64,000 nt of DNA, from the NCBI RefSeq assembly GCF_009741265.1, contig NZ_WOWL01000001.1:868001-932000 (forward strand). The letters are read 5' to 3'. Source of the stretch: Pseudarthrobacter sp. GA104 (GTDB taxonomy: Bacteria > Actinomycetota > Actinomycetes > Actinomycetales > Micrococcaceae). The notes beneath the pieces are model-generated. The model was given only the letters and a program-made list of their open reading frames with translations, did not search any database and had not been told where the DNA came from. Below, piece by piece: positions 16,945-24,864 of this stretch; the first letter of the stretch is position 1, and the number at the start of each line of letters is the position of its first letter. The position numbers and the translations under genes were made by a program.

Positions 16945-17565
16945 CTAGATCGCCGGACCCATGGCCTGGCTGCGGCGGCGAAGCAGGAGGGCGGCCACCA
17001 CTCCCCCGGCCGCCCCGCCGAGGTGCGCCTGCCATGAGATGTAGCCTGCCACGATGGGCAGGACCCCCAGCAGTATGCTCCCGTACCCCATGAAGAGGAC
17101 CACGGCCAGGAGGATCTGCCGCCAGCTGCGGTTTATGAATCCCCGGACCAGGAGAAAGGCAAACAGGCCGAACACCAGGCCTGACGCTCCCACCGTGATG
17201 CCGCCGTCGCCAATCAGCCACACGGTGAGGCCGGATCCCAGCCAGCTGAAGGCCAGGGCAGTCAGGAATACCCGGAGCCCCGAAAGGAACACCAGGAAGC
17301 CAAAGATGACCAGGGGCAGGCTGTTGGACAGGAGATGGTTCAGGTTGGCGTGCAGGAGCGGGAAAGTGAAGATGTCCAGCAGCCCGTCGGCGGTCCTGGG
17401 CCGGAGTCCGAACGTCGCGTTGAGCGAGCGCAGCATCACCATGTTGAACAGTTCGATGACGAAGAGGAACACCACGAAGCTGCCCAGCACGAGCAGCCCG
17501 CCCTTGGCCCGGGCGGCGACTGTCCGCCGCTGCCCGAGGCTCCCGTTTCCCGCCAGTCCGGCCAT
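16945..17565 (-). CDS. Rhomboid family intramembrane serine protease
   Basis: Six-helix membrane protein of 206 residues. The catalytic dyad is visible: Ser128 in VGASGLVFG and His181 in AHLGGAAGG. HANLNHLLSN near 72-81 supplies the oxyanion-hole His/Asn. Rhomboids cut single-pass membrane substrates; the target here is unknown. ATG at 17565 lies eight bases after the repaired ilvA stop (17574-17576), which suggests translational coupling in an AI-2E transporter - ilvA - rhomboid transcript. A bidirectional terminator ends the unit. No zinc-finger extension is present. Confidence 0.9.
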   Translation of the reverse strand: MAGLAGNGSLGQRRTVAARAKGGLLVLGSFVVFLFVIELFNMVMLRSLNATFGLRPRTADGLLDIFTFPLLHANLNHLLSNSLPLVIFGFLVFLSGLRVFLTALAFSWLGSGLTVWLIGDGGITVGASGLVFGLFAFLLVRGFINRSWRQILLAVVLFMGYGSILLGVLPIVAGYISWQAHLGGAAGGVVAALLLRRRSQAMGPAI

Positions 17566-17573
17566 GGGGCGTC

Positions 17574-17684
17574 CTAGTGCACCACGATGGGCTGGAAGCC
17601 CTCGGCACGCAGGGCGCTGAGCACCTGTTCCCCGTGCTCGTGGCCCTTGGTTTCAAGGTTCACCGTGATGGACACGTCCCCATG
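17574..17684 (-). other. Displaced C-terminal coding remnant of ilvA (out of frame)
   Basis: Read one frame off from the ilvA ORF, this stretch encodes about 35 residues (GDVSITVNLETKGHEHGEQV onward, ending FQPIVVH and a TAG at 17574-17576). That is exactly the expected end of the IlvA regulatory domain. The distance from the ilvA start to this stop is one base short of a multiple of three, so a single base is missing, most simply from the C-run at 17678-17681. Confidence 0.8.
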
Positions 17685-18811
17685 CTGATGGCGCCACCCA
17701 CGCGGGTGTGGTCCAGGCCGGTGACGTTGGCATCGTTCTCGGCGATGATCCTGGCGATGGTGGCCAGCGAACCGGGCCGGTCATCGAGCATCATGCGGAC
17801 CGTCATGTAGCGCCCAGCCGCGGAGAGGCCCCGCTGGATGACCTTGAGCATGAGCATGGGGTCGATGTTGCCGCCGGACAGGACCGCGACCGTGGTTCCC
17901 GGGTTCTCGATCTTGCCGTCCATCAGCGCTGCCACGCCAACTGCACCCGCGGGCTCCACCACCATCTTGGCGCGCTCCAGCAGGAAGATCAGTGCGCGGG
18001 CCAGCGAGTCTTCACTGACCGTCACCACGTCATCGACGAGCTCACGGATGATGCTGAAGGGGAGCTGCCCGGGCCGGCCGACGGCGATGCCGTCAGCCAT
18101 GGTGGAGACCTTCTTCAGGGGCACCAGGGCATCCGCGGCGAGGGAGGGAGGATAGGCGGCGGCGTTTTCGGCCTGGACCCCGATGATGCGGATGTTCCGC
18201 CCGAGCTCCTTGGCCCTGGCCTTGACAGCGACGGCGACCCCGGCCAGGAGCCCTCCGCCGCCGACGCCCATGAGGATGGTGTCCACGTTGGGAACCTGCT
18301 CGAGGATTTCCAGGCCCAGCGTGCCCTGGCCCGCCACCACGTCCACGTTGTCGAAGGGGTGGACAAAAACGGTTCCCGTCTCGTTGCTGTAGCGCTGGGC
18401 CTCGGCGAGCGCCTCGTCAACGTTGTGGCCGTGGAGGATCACCTCGGCGCCGTGGCTGCGGGTGGCCGCCAGCTTAGGCAGCGCCACGCCCAGCGGCATG
18501 TAGATGCGGGCTTTGATTCCCAGGCTCTTGGCGGCAACGGCCACGCCTTGGGCATGGTTGCCGGCAGAAGCAGCCACCACTCCGCGCTTCTTTTCCTCGG
18601 GGGAAAGCCGCGCCATGCGCACGTACGCGCCGCGGACCTTGAACGATCCGGCCCGCTGGAGGTTTTCGCACTTGAAGAAGACATCCCCGCCCACCATGGT
18701 TCCAAGGGCGCGGGATGATTCCACCGGCGTCCGCGCAATAATCCCGTCGAGCAGCTTCTGCGCCTCCAGGACATCGTCCAGCGTGACGGGAAGGGTTTCG
18801 AGGATGTTCAC
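17660..18811 (-). CDS. ilvA: Threonine ammonia-lyase (biosynthetic or catabolic short form), C-terminal frameshift
   Basis: PLP enzyme converting threonine to 2-oxobutanoate and ammonia. The catalytic domain is complete: the PLP lysine is Lys58 in SFKVRGAY, with AGNHAQGVA, the GVGGGGLLAG phosphate-binding loop and the C-terminal SGGN motif. It should end in an ACT-like regulatory domain, and RMMLDDRPGSLATIARIIAENDANV starts one. The frame is then broken after ISMG, and only four wrong residues follow (383 aa instead of a repaired 412). This is either a sequencing error in a C-run or a real loss of regulation. ATG at 18811 is three bases past the upstream transporter's stop, so the genes are coupled. 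Confidence 0.87.
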   Translation of the reverse strand: MNILETLPVTLDDVLEAQKLLDGIIARTPVESSRALGTMVGGDVFFKCENLQRAGSFKVRGAYVRMARLSPEEKKRGVVAASAGNHAQGVAVAAKSLGIKARIYMPLGVALPKLAATRSHGAEVILHGHNVDEALAEAQRYSNETGTVFVHPFDNVDVVAGQGTLGLEILEQVPNVDTILMGVGGGGLLAGVAVAVKARAKELGRNIRIIGVQAENAAAYPPSLAADALVPLKKVSTMADGIAVGRPGQLPFSIIRELVDDVVTVSEDSLARALIFLLERAKMVVEPAGAVGVAALMDGKIENPGTTVAVLSGGNIDPMLMLKVIQRGLSAAGRYMTVRMMLDDRPGSLATIARIIAENDANVTGLDHTRVGGAISMGTCPSR

Positions 18812-18814
18812 GGA

Positions 18815-20149
18815 CTATTCTCCTTTGGGTTCGGCCCCGGCGCCCCGTTCCGCAGCGGGAGGGGCATCAGGTTGTTCTGCTTTCGTGCCGGCGGCGGCGC
18901 CCTTGCCGCGGCTGAGTACTGCCGGCGGCTGGACGTCCCGGATGGTGTTGTCCACTCCGGCGCCCGCCGTCAAAGGCTCTCCGGCGAATGCCGGCACTTG
19001 TTCATGTTCCCACGTTCTGGCGGCGATGTAGCGAATGGCAGTGTTTGCGACGGCGAGGATGGGCACCGAAAAGAGCGCGCCCGGAATGCCGGCAAGGTAG
19101 GATCCCGCTGCCACCGAGAGGATCACTGCCACCGGGTGCAGTGCCACGGCCTTGCCCATGACGAGCGGTTGGAGGATGTGGCTTTCCAACTGCTGGACGA
19201 GCAGGACGATGCCGAGCATGATCAGGGCGTTGATGGGGCCGTTGGCCACCAGTGCCAGCAGGACCGCGATGGCGCCGGTCACGAGGGCGCCGACGATCGG
19301 GATGAACGAACCGATGAAAACGAGCACGCTCAAGGGAAGCGCCAGGGGGACGCCGATAATGGCGGCGCCCACTCCGATCCCTACCGCGTCAACGAAGGCC
19401 ACAAACATCTGGATGCGGGCGTAGCTGACCATTGATGCCCAACCCTTGCGCCCGGCACCGAACGTTGCTGCCCTGGCCTTCCTGGGGAGCAAGCGGACCA
19501 GGAACGCCCAGATCCGGTCCCCCTCCAGGAGGAAGAAAATCAGGATGAACAGCGCCAGGATAAGACCGGCAGCAAAGTGCCCCGCCGTGCTGCCGAAGGA
19601 CAGGGCCCCGCTGACAATGCTGCTGGTGTTGTTTTGCAGGGCGGTGGTGGCTTCCCTCAGGTACTGGTCCATCTGGTCTGCCGTGACATGGAGCGGCCCG
19701 TCAGCCAGCCAGTCCTGGATCTGCTTGACCCCGGCGAGCGCCTCGGACCAGAGCTCCCCGAAACCGGCGACCAGTTGCCTGCCCACCAGCGCCAGGGATC
19801 CTGCGATCAGGCCGATGAAGCCCAGCACGGTGACGGCCACAGCCAGCCCGGACGGCAGCCTGTTTTTCTTGAGCCATCGCACCACCGGGCTCAGGAGCCC
19901 GGCGAGCAAGGCAGCCACCATGACCGGAATGATAAGGAAGCTGATCCTGCTCAGCAGCCAGACCAGCGCACCTCCCACCAGGAGGATCAGTCCCAGGCGC
20001 CAGGCCCAGGACGCCGCGATCCGCACGCCGTAGGGTATGTCGCGGTCCAGTTCACGGTCCGCAAGGACCCGCAGGGGCTGGTTCAATGCAGGCAGTTGCT
20101 GGCTTGGGGAAGGGCTGGGGGAGGTAACGGCATCCTCTGCTGGCGTCAT
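18815..20149 (-). CDS. AI-2E family transporter (TqsA/PerM, UPF0118)
   Basis: Multi-pass membrane exporter family named for the quorum-signal transporter TqsA; substrates vary and none can be inferred. The 444-residue protein has about eight helices with the typical duplicated hydrophobic layout (helices near 49-90, 98-122, 208-230, 265-330 and 345-385). The family landmark GVPLALPLSVLVFIGSFIPIVGALVTG sits in the middle of the last bundle, and LESHILQPLVMGKAVALHP follows. The C-terminal tail of about 60 residues is Ala/Pro-rich and probably cytoplasmic. The stop is three bases before the ilvA start, so they are cotranscribed. Confidence 0.88.
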   Translation of the reverse strand: MTPAEDAVTSPSPSPSQQLPALNQPLRVLADRELDRDIPYGVRIAASWAWRLGLILLVGGALVWLLSRISFLIIPVMVAALLAGLLSPVVRWLKKNRLPSGLAVAVTVLGFIGLIAGSLALVGRQLVAGFGELWSEALAGVKQIQDWLADGPLHVTADQMDQYLREATTALQNNTSSIVSGALSFGSTAGHFAAGLILALFILIFFLLEGDRIWAFLVRLLPRKARAATFGAGRKGWASMVSYARIQMFVAFVDAVGIGVGAAIIGVPLALPLSVLVFIGSFIPIVGALVTGAIAVLLALVANGPINALIMLGIVLLVQQLESHILQPLVMGKAVALHPVAVILSVAAGSYLAGIPGALFSVPILAVANTAIRYIAARTWEHEQVPAFAGEPLTAGAGVDNTIRDVQPPAVLSRGKGAAAGTKAEQPDAPPAAERGAGAEPKGE

Positions 20150-20188
20150 AGCACAATACTTCCCCAGCCGGGGCTTATTCGGAAACCG

Positions 20189-21148
20189 CTACCCTTCGCT
20201 GCCCGGAGTGTAGTCAATCCCCCATTCGATGGTGAAGGACTCACCCGGGTTCAGCCAGCGCAGGCCGTCCCCGGAGTTGAAGGCGTTGGCCGGTCCGGTC
20301 ATGGGTTCAACGGCCACCGCGCGGCTGCGCCCCGGATACTCGGTGCTGACGAAGACGTGGACGTATTGGCAGGCTTCGTCCTGCCAGAGGCTCACGTTCC
20401 TGCCGTCCTTCCCCGCGAGCGTGTGGCGGGCTTTCCCTGCTTCGAAGTGCAGGCCTGTCAGCGCGACGTCCACGGCGAGGGCCGCGATGTTCTGCCCGGC
20501 CCGGAAATCGGTCTCGCCCTGGACGGCTGCCGTGCTGCGCGGGATGAGGCGCTCGTCAGCCACCAGGCGCGTGTCGGCAGCAACGGTCAGCACCAGGTCC
20601 TCGACGGGCGTGTCACCCAGCCGCAGGTAAGGGTGGGCGCCCAGGACGAAGGGTGCCGGCTCCCTGGCATCGTTGAGCAGGGTCTGGCGGACCACCAGCC
20701 CCAGCTCATCCCCGAGCTGGTACTGCACGCGGTGCCGCGCCAGGAAGGGGTACCCGTGCTGCGGAAAGATGGTGGCCTCCAAGGTAACCGAGTGCTCTGA
20801 CTCGTCCACAAGGGCATAGGCGGAATTGCGGAGCAGCCCGTGGCTGGCGTTGTTCCTGGCCACCTCGGTGATGTCCAGCTGCTGCTTTTTCCCGTTCAGG
20901 AACCACTTGCCGTCCTCCACGCGGTTGGCCCACGGCGCCAACGTAATGCCGGCAGCGCCGGGTGCGATCTGGTCGTCACCGTAGGTTTCCGTCAGGAGCG
21001 TTCCTCCCCTGCTGAAAGACCGCAGGCCGGCGGCAAGTTCGGTGACCACGGCCAGGGCATCGCCGCGGCGGAGCTCATACTGCCTGCCGGTGGCATAGCT
21101 CCGCAGGCCAGGCTCGCTGTTGGATTCATGGGGATAGCTGGAAGTCAT
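20189..21148 (-). CDS. Aldose 1-epimerase family protein
   Basis: Cytoplasmic galactose-mutarotase-like enzyme (319 residues) that interconverts alpha and beta anomers of hexoses; it faces galT-galK across a short divergent gap, which fits galactose use. Family residues seen are TLAPWANRVEDGKW near 69-82, the catalytic-His block NNASHGLLRN near 101-110, ALGAHPYLRLG-like VLGAHPYLRLG near 162-172, and the terminal SFTIEWGIDY with the catalytic glutamate. ATG at 21148 is chosen; TACGGT stands seven bases upstream, so a leaderless transcript is possible. An in-frame start at 21175 would add nine unconserved residues. Confidence 0.9.
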   Translation of the reverse strand: MTSSYPHESNSEPGLRSYATGRQYELRRGDALAVVTELAAGLRSFSRGGTLLTETYGDDQIAPGAAGITLAPWANRVEDGKWFLNGKKQQLDITEVARNNASHGLLRNSAYALVDESEHSVTLEATIFPQHGYPFLARHRVQYQLGDELGLVVRQTLLNDAREPAPFVLGAHPYLRLGDTPVEDLVLTVAADTRLVADERLIPRSTAAVQGETDFRAGQNIAALAVDVALTGLHFEAGKARHTLAGKDGRNVSLWQDEACQYVHVFVSTEYPGRSRAVAVEPMTGPANAFNSGDGLRWLNPGESFTIEWGIDYTPGSEG

Positions 21149-21249
21149 GGGCAACACCGTACCCCGGCCGGACACGTGCCCGCAGCAGGGTCGATGTTAG
21201 ATTTTGTTGCTAACTATTCTTTTTTGATCGAACGTGTCACACTTTTTTC
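21149..21249. promoter_or_regulatory. AT-rich divergent control region of the gal genes
   Basis: 101 bases between the epimerase and galT. The galT-proximal half is far richer in A+T than its surroundings and contains GTTAG-N9-CTAAC (21196-21214), TTGTTG (21204-21209), TATTCT (21215-21220), a GTGTCACAC palindrome (21234-21242) and a T-run just before the galT ATG. This looks like a promoter with operator sites, but I cannot name the regulator. Confidence 0.5.
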
Positions 21250-22404
21250 ATGACAGCTATCACGAGCACCACGCTCTCCGACGGCAGGGAGCTCATCTAT
21301 TTCGATGACGCCGGGACTCCCAAGCCGCGAGCCGCCGAATTCACCACCGACCACCGGGGACTTCCCCCGAGGGGGGAACCGGGCGAGGTCCGCTACGACG
21401 CACTGACGGATGAGTGGGTTGCCGTCGCCGCGCACCGGCAGACCCGAACGCACCTCCCGCCGGCGGACCAGTGCCCGATCTGCCCCACCACCCCCGGCAA
21501 CCCCTCTGAAATCCCGGCTTCGGACTACGACGTGGTGGTGTTTGAAAACCGTTTCCCCTCACTGGGCCCCGCGCTGGGCCCGATACCGGGCGAGGCATCG
21601 TGGGGTACCAAGGGTCCCGCGTACGGACGCTGCGAGGTAGTGGCGTTCACCCCCGCCCACACCGGATCATTCAGCGAACTGGGCGAAGAGCGGTCCCGTA
21701 CCGTCATAGAGGCCTGGGCGCAGCGAACGCAGGCCCTGAGCGAGCTGCCCGGAATCAAGCAGGTCTTCCCCTTCGAAAACCGTGGGGCGGACATTGGAGT
21801 AACGCTCCACCACCCCCACGGACAAATCTACGCCTACCCTTACATCACCCCCCGCGCGGGCGTCCTCGGCGCCGCAGCACGAAGGTTCTACGATGCCCAG
21901 GGCGGCGGCGACACCCTCACCGGCTCACTGCTGCGTTCCGAGCGGGATGACGGAAGCAGGATGGTCCTGGAAGGGGAGAACTTCAGCGCGTATGTTCCCT
22001 TTGCCGCCCGCTGGCCGCTCGAAATCCACCTGGTGCCCCACCGCCAGGTCCCGGACCTCGCGGCGCTGAGCGGCGAGGAGAAGGACGAACTCGCGTGCGT
22101 CTACCTCGATCTGCTCCGGCGGGTGGACGGCCTCTACCCCACGCCAACCCCGTACATTTCGGCCTGGCACCAGGCTCCCCTGGATCCGGTCCTGCGGCCC
22201 GCCGGCTACCTCCACCTCCAGCTGACCTCCCCGCGGAGGGCGGCCGATAAGCTGAAGTACCTGGCCGGATCGGAGGCGGCCATGGGCGCTTTCATCAATG
22301 ACACCACCCCGGAAAGCGTCGCGGAGCGGCTGCGCGCGGTGACCCTTCCGCTTTCCACCACCCCCGCCGCCGCAGCGGCCGCACCCGAAGGAGCGCACGC
22401 GTGA
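21250..22404 (+). CDS. galT: Galactose-1-phosphate uridylyltransferase
   Basis: Leloir-pathway enzyme exchanging UMP between UDP-glucose and galactose 1-phosphate. The 384-residue HIT-superfamily protein has the active-site HPHGQ in TLHHPHGQIYAY (near 192-203) with its nucleophilic histidine, plus zinc-type CPICP near 76-80 and the second-half LEIHLVPHRQVPDLAALS. ATG at 21250 has no Shine-Dalgarno, only a T-run, and homologue-like N-terminal sequence starts here. galK overlaps its stop by four bases (GTGA), so the two are translationally coupled. Probably regulated from the AT-rich upstream gap. Confidence 0.95.
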   Translation: MTAITSTTLSDGRELIYFDDAGTPKPRAAEFTTDHRGLPPRGEPGEVRYDALTDEWVAVAAHRQTRTHLPPADQCPICPTTPGNPSEIPASDYDVVVFENRFPSLGPALGPIPGEASWGTKGPAYGRCEVVAFTPAHTGSFSELGEERSRTVIEAWAQRTQALSELPGIKQVFPFENRGADIGVTLHHPHGQIYAYPYITPRAGVLGAAARRFYDAQGGGDTLTGSLLRSERDDGSRMVLEGENFSAYVPFAARWPLEIHLVPHRQVPDLAALSGEEKDELACVYLDLLRRVDGLYPTPTPYISAWHQAPLDPVLRPAGYLHLQLTSPRRAADKLKYLAGSEAAMGAFINDTTPESVAERLRAVTLPLSTTPAAAAAAPEGAHA

Positions 22405-23582
22405 ACCTCGCACCGGATCCCCTGGCCACGGGCGCGCCGACCCAGGACCTTGCAGCACGGTTTTCGCGGGAGTTCGGCGGCGCTCCGGACGGAATCTGGC
22501 AAGCGCCGGGCCGCGTAAACCTGATCGGCGAGCACACGGACTACAACGAGGGTTTCGTCCTGCCCTTCGCCATCGACCGCACCGCCCGGGTGGCCGTCAG
22601 GGTCCGCCCCGATTCCTCCGTGCGCCTGCTCTCCACCTACGGCGACCAAGGCATGGTAAGCACCACGCTGGATTCCCTGGAGCCGGGCTCCGCCAAAGGA
22701 TGGACCAAATACCCGCTCGGCGTGATGTGGGCCCTGCAACAGCGAGGCATCGCTGTCCCGGGCGTTGACCTGCTGCTGGACTCGGATGTCCCCCTCGGAG
22801 CCGGACTGTCCTCCTCCCACGCGATTGAATGTGCGGTCATCTCGGCACTGAACGATCTGACCGGGGCCGGGCTCGAAGCCCGGGAAATGGTGCTTGCCAC
22901 ACAGCGTGCCGAGAATGAGTTCGTCGGCGCTCCCACAGGGATCATGGACCAGTCCGCCTCGCTCCGCGGTTCGGAAGGCCACGCGGTCTTCCTCGACTGC
23001 CGCGACCAGAACGTGCGCCTGGTTCCCTTCGAGACAGGGCCGGCGGACCTGGTGATGCTCGTGATCGACACCAAGGTCTCGCACTCGCATGCCGACGGCG
23101 GCTACGCCTCCCGGCGGGCATCCTGCGAACTCGGCGCGGAGGTGCTGGGGGTCAAGGCGCTCCGTGACGTGCAGGTGGGCGATCTGGAGGAAGCCAGCGG
23201 CCTCCTGGATGACGTGACGTTCCGGCGCGTCCGCCACGTGGTCACGGAAAACGATCGGGTACTCCAGACCGTGGAGCTCCTGGCAAGCCAAGGGCCAGCG
23301 GCCATTGGTCCCCTGCTGGATGCCAGCCACACGTCCATGCGGGACGACTTCGAGATCTCCTGCCCCGAGCTGGACCTGGCAGTGGACGCTTCCCGCGCCG
23401 GCGGCGCCATCGGTGCACGGATGACCGGGGGCGGATTCGGCGGGGCGGCCATAGCGCTCACCCCGGTGGCCCTGGAACAAAAGGTGCGTGACGCCGTCGC
23501 CACTGCTTTCGCGGATGCCGGCTTCAAGGCGCCGGACATCTTCGCAGTCTCGCCCGCGGCGGGAGCCCGGCGGATCGCCTAG
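22401..23582 (+). CDS. galK: Galactokinase
   Basis: Phosphorylates galactose with ATP at C1, feeding GalT. The 393-residue GHMP kinase shows the galactokinase signature GRVNLIGEHTDYNEG (near 34-48), the phosphate-binding motif PLGAGLSSSHA (near 131-141) and the C-terminal GGGFGGAAI motif (near 343-351), with FVGAPTGIMDQ between. GTG start at 22401 overlaps galT. A 15-bp perfect hairpin follows. galE is not in this window. Confidence 0.96.
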   Translation: MNLAPDPLATGAPTQDLAARFSREFGGAPDGIWQAPGRVNLIGEHTDYNEGFVLPFAIDRTARVAVRVRPDSSVRLLSTYGDQGMVSTTLDSLEPGSAKGWTKYPLGVMWALQQRGIAVPGVDLLLDSDVPLGAGLSSSHAIECAVISALNDLTGAGLEAREMVLATQRAENEFVGAPTGIMDQSASLRGSEGHAVFLDCRDQNVRLVPFETGPADLVMLVIDTKVSHSHADGGYASRRASCELGAEVLGVKALRDVQVGDLEEASGLLDDVTFRRVRHVVTENDRVLQTVELLASQGPAAIGPLLDASHTSMRDDFEISCPELDLAVDASRAGGAIGARMTGGGFGGAAIALTPVALEQKVRDAVATAFADAGFKAPDIFAVSPAAGARRIA

Positions 23583-23605
23583 CGCCGGCCCCAGTACGGT
23601 TAACT

Positions 23606-23639
23606 GCTGAGGGCCCCACCATACGGTGGGGCCCTCAGC
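23606..23639. terminator. Bidirectional terminator between galK and the BI-1 gene
   Basis: Perfect 15-bp stem (23606-23620 with 23625-23639) and ATAC loop between convergent stops. Confidence 0.85.
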
Positions 23640-23676
23640 TATTGGGAAGGTCCGACGGCGGTTGCCGCCTTGTGCG

Positions 23677-24561
23677 CTACTCTTCCCCGCGCAGGATGGA
23701 CAGCAGGCGGATGATCTCCACGTAGAGCCATACCAGCGTGACCGTCAGGCCGAATGCGGCCGTCCAGGAGAAGCGCTGGGGAGCGCCGTTGCGGACGCCC
23801 TCCTCGATGCTGGTGAAGTCCATGACCAGGGAGAATGCCGCGAGGCCGATGGCCAGGATGCCGATGGCGACGCCGATGATGCCGCTGCGCAGCCCGAAGG
23901 GTTCCGATGTCAGGCCGGTCATCATCATGACGAGGTTCACGACGGAGAAGAGGGCGTAGCCAACCAAAGCGATCATGAAGAACTTCATGGCCTTCGGGGT
24001 GGCGCGCACCTTGCCGCTCTTGAACAGGAGCAGCGTCACCGTGAACACGGACAGCGTGCCGAGCACAGCCTGAAGCCCCACTCCCGGGTACATGGTGTCC
24101 AGGACCCGGGTGAGGCCGCCGAGGAAGAGGCCTTCAAGGCCTGCGTAGGCAAGAATCAGTGCCGGCGACGGCTGCTTCTTGAAAGTGTTGACCAGGGCAA
24201 GCACGAAGCCGCCCAGCGCGCCAACGATCATCAGGAGCGAAGCCAGGCCCATGCTGACGAACATTGTCACCGCGGCACCGGCGAGCAGCACTCCGAGGCA
24301 GGCGGCGGTCTTGACGATGACGTCGTCGAAGGTCATCCTGCCGGTGTCCGCCGGGCCCGCAGCGGGCTGGCTGTACATCTGCTGCAGCTGCTCAGTGGTC
24401 ATGTTCTGTGGCTGGCCGTATGCCTGCTGGCCGTAGGGTGCCTGCCCGTACGGCTGCTGGCCATAGGGCGCGTGTCCGTAGGGAGCCTGCGGGACAGGCG
24501 GTGCCTGGGTGGCTCCACGGAAGCTTTTTCCGTTGAAGATCGGGTTGCCGCCAAGTGCCAT
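23677..24561 (-). CDS. Bax inhibitor-1 / YccA family membrane protein
   Basis: 294-residue integral membrane protein of the TMBIM/BI-1 family. The bacterial role is uncertain; YccA modulates FtsH, and YetJ is a pH-sensitive calcium leak. The cytoplasmic N-terminus (about 1-65) has tandem PYGQ-type repeats (APYGHAPYGQQPYGQ then two more), a low-complexity feature common in actinobacterial versions. Seven hydrophobic helices follow from about 83 on, ending in VTLVWLYVEIIRLLSILRG. ATG at 24561 has GGAGGA eight bases upstream. A 14-bp palindrome lies 29 bases above the start. Convergent with galK. Confidence 0.87.
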   Translation of the reverse strand: MALGGNPIFNGKSFRGATQAPPVPQAPYGHAPYGQQPYGQAPYGQQAYGQPQNMTTEQLQQMYSQPAAGPADTGRMTFDDVIVKTAACLGVLLAGAAVTMFVSMGLASLLMIVGALGGFVLALVNTFKKQPSPALILAYAGLEGLFLGGLTRVLDTMYPGVGLQAVLGTLSVFTVTLLLFKSGKVRATPKAMKFFMIALVGYALFSVVNLVMMMTGLTSEPFGLRSGIIGVAIGILAIGLAAFSLVMDFTSIEEGVRNGAPQRFSWTAAFGLTVTLVWLYVEIIRLLSILRGEE

Positions 24562-24864
24562 TGCTGGATTCCTCCATAGGGATGTGTTGAAACCTTAAGG
24601 TTTACGGTACCAATTCTCACGTAATTGCACCCGTGAAAGTTCCCCGCCCCCGTCATGACGGCGGAGTTGTTATCCGATCGCTACCATCGGCGCCTGAACC
24701 TCGGCATTTCCCGCAACATCCGCGCTGTACCATAAGCCAAGCAGGGTGACGGAACTCACACACGTGCGGTGCCGCGCCAGATTGGCACCATCCCCTCCCT
24801 GCATCCGTTCGCAACGGCTGCAAAGGCGCAGCCGAGACCGCCCCCCAAGTGGAGGTTTTTCAAT
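24562..24864. promoter_or_regulatory. Divergent intergenic region, BI-1 gene / livH
   Basis: 303 bases without a gene. The left end carries the BI-1 ribosome site and a perfect 14-bp palindrome AAACCTTAAGGTTT (24590-24603), a candidate operator. The middle (about 24620-24760) has the lowest GC of the gap and probably holds the promoters, but no convincing -35/-10 pair stands out. The right end has GGAGG (24851-24855) for livH. An in-frame GTG at 24769 would extend livH by 32 unconserved residues. Confidence 0.5.

Noticed and set aside
16862..17656. Minus-strand ORF spanning the ilvA end and the rhomboid gene in another frame
   Set aside because: Arg/Pro/Gly-rich shadow; the two real genes explain the region.
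22206..23480. 424-codon minus-strand ORF over galK
   Set aside because: Antisense shadow of a motif-complete galactokinase.
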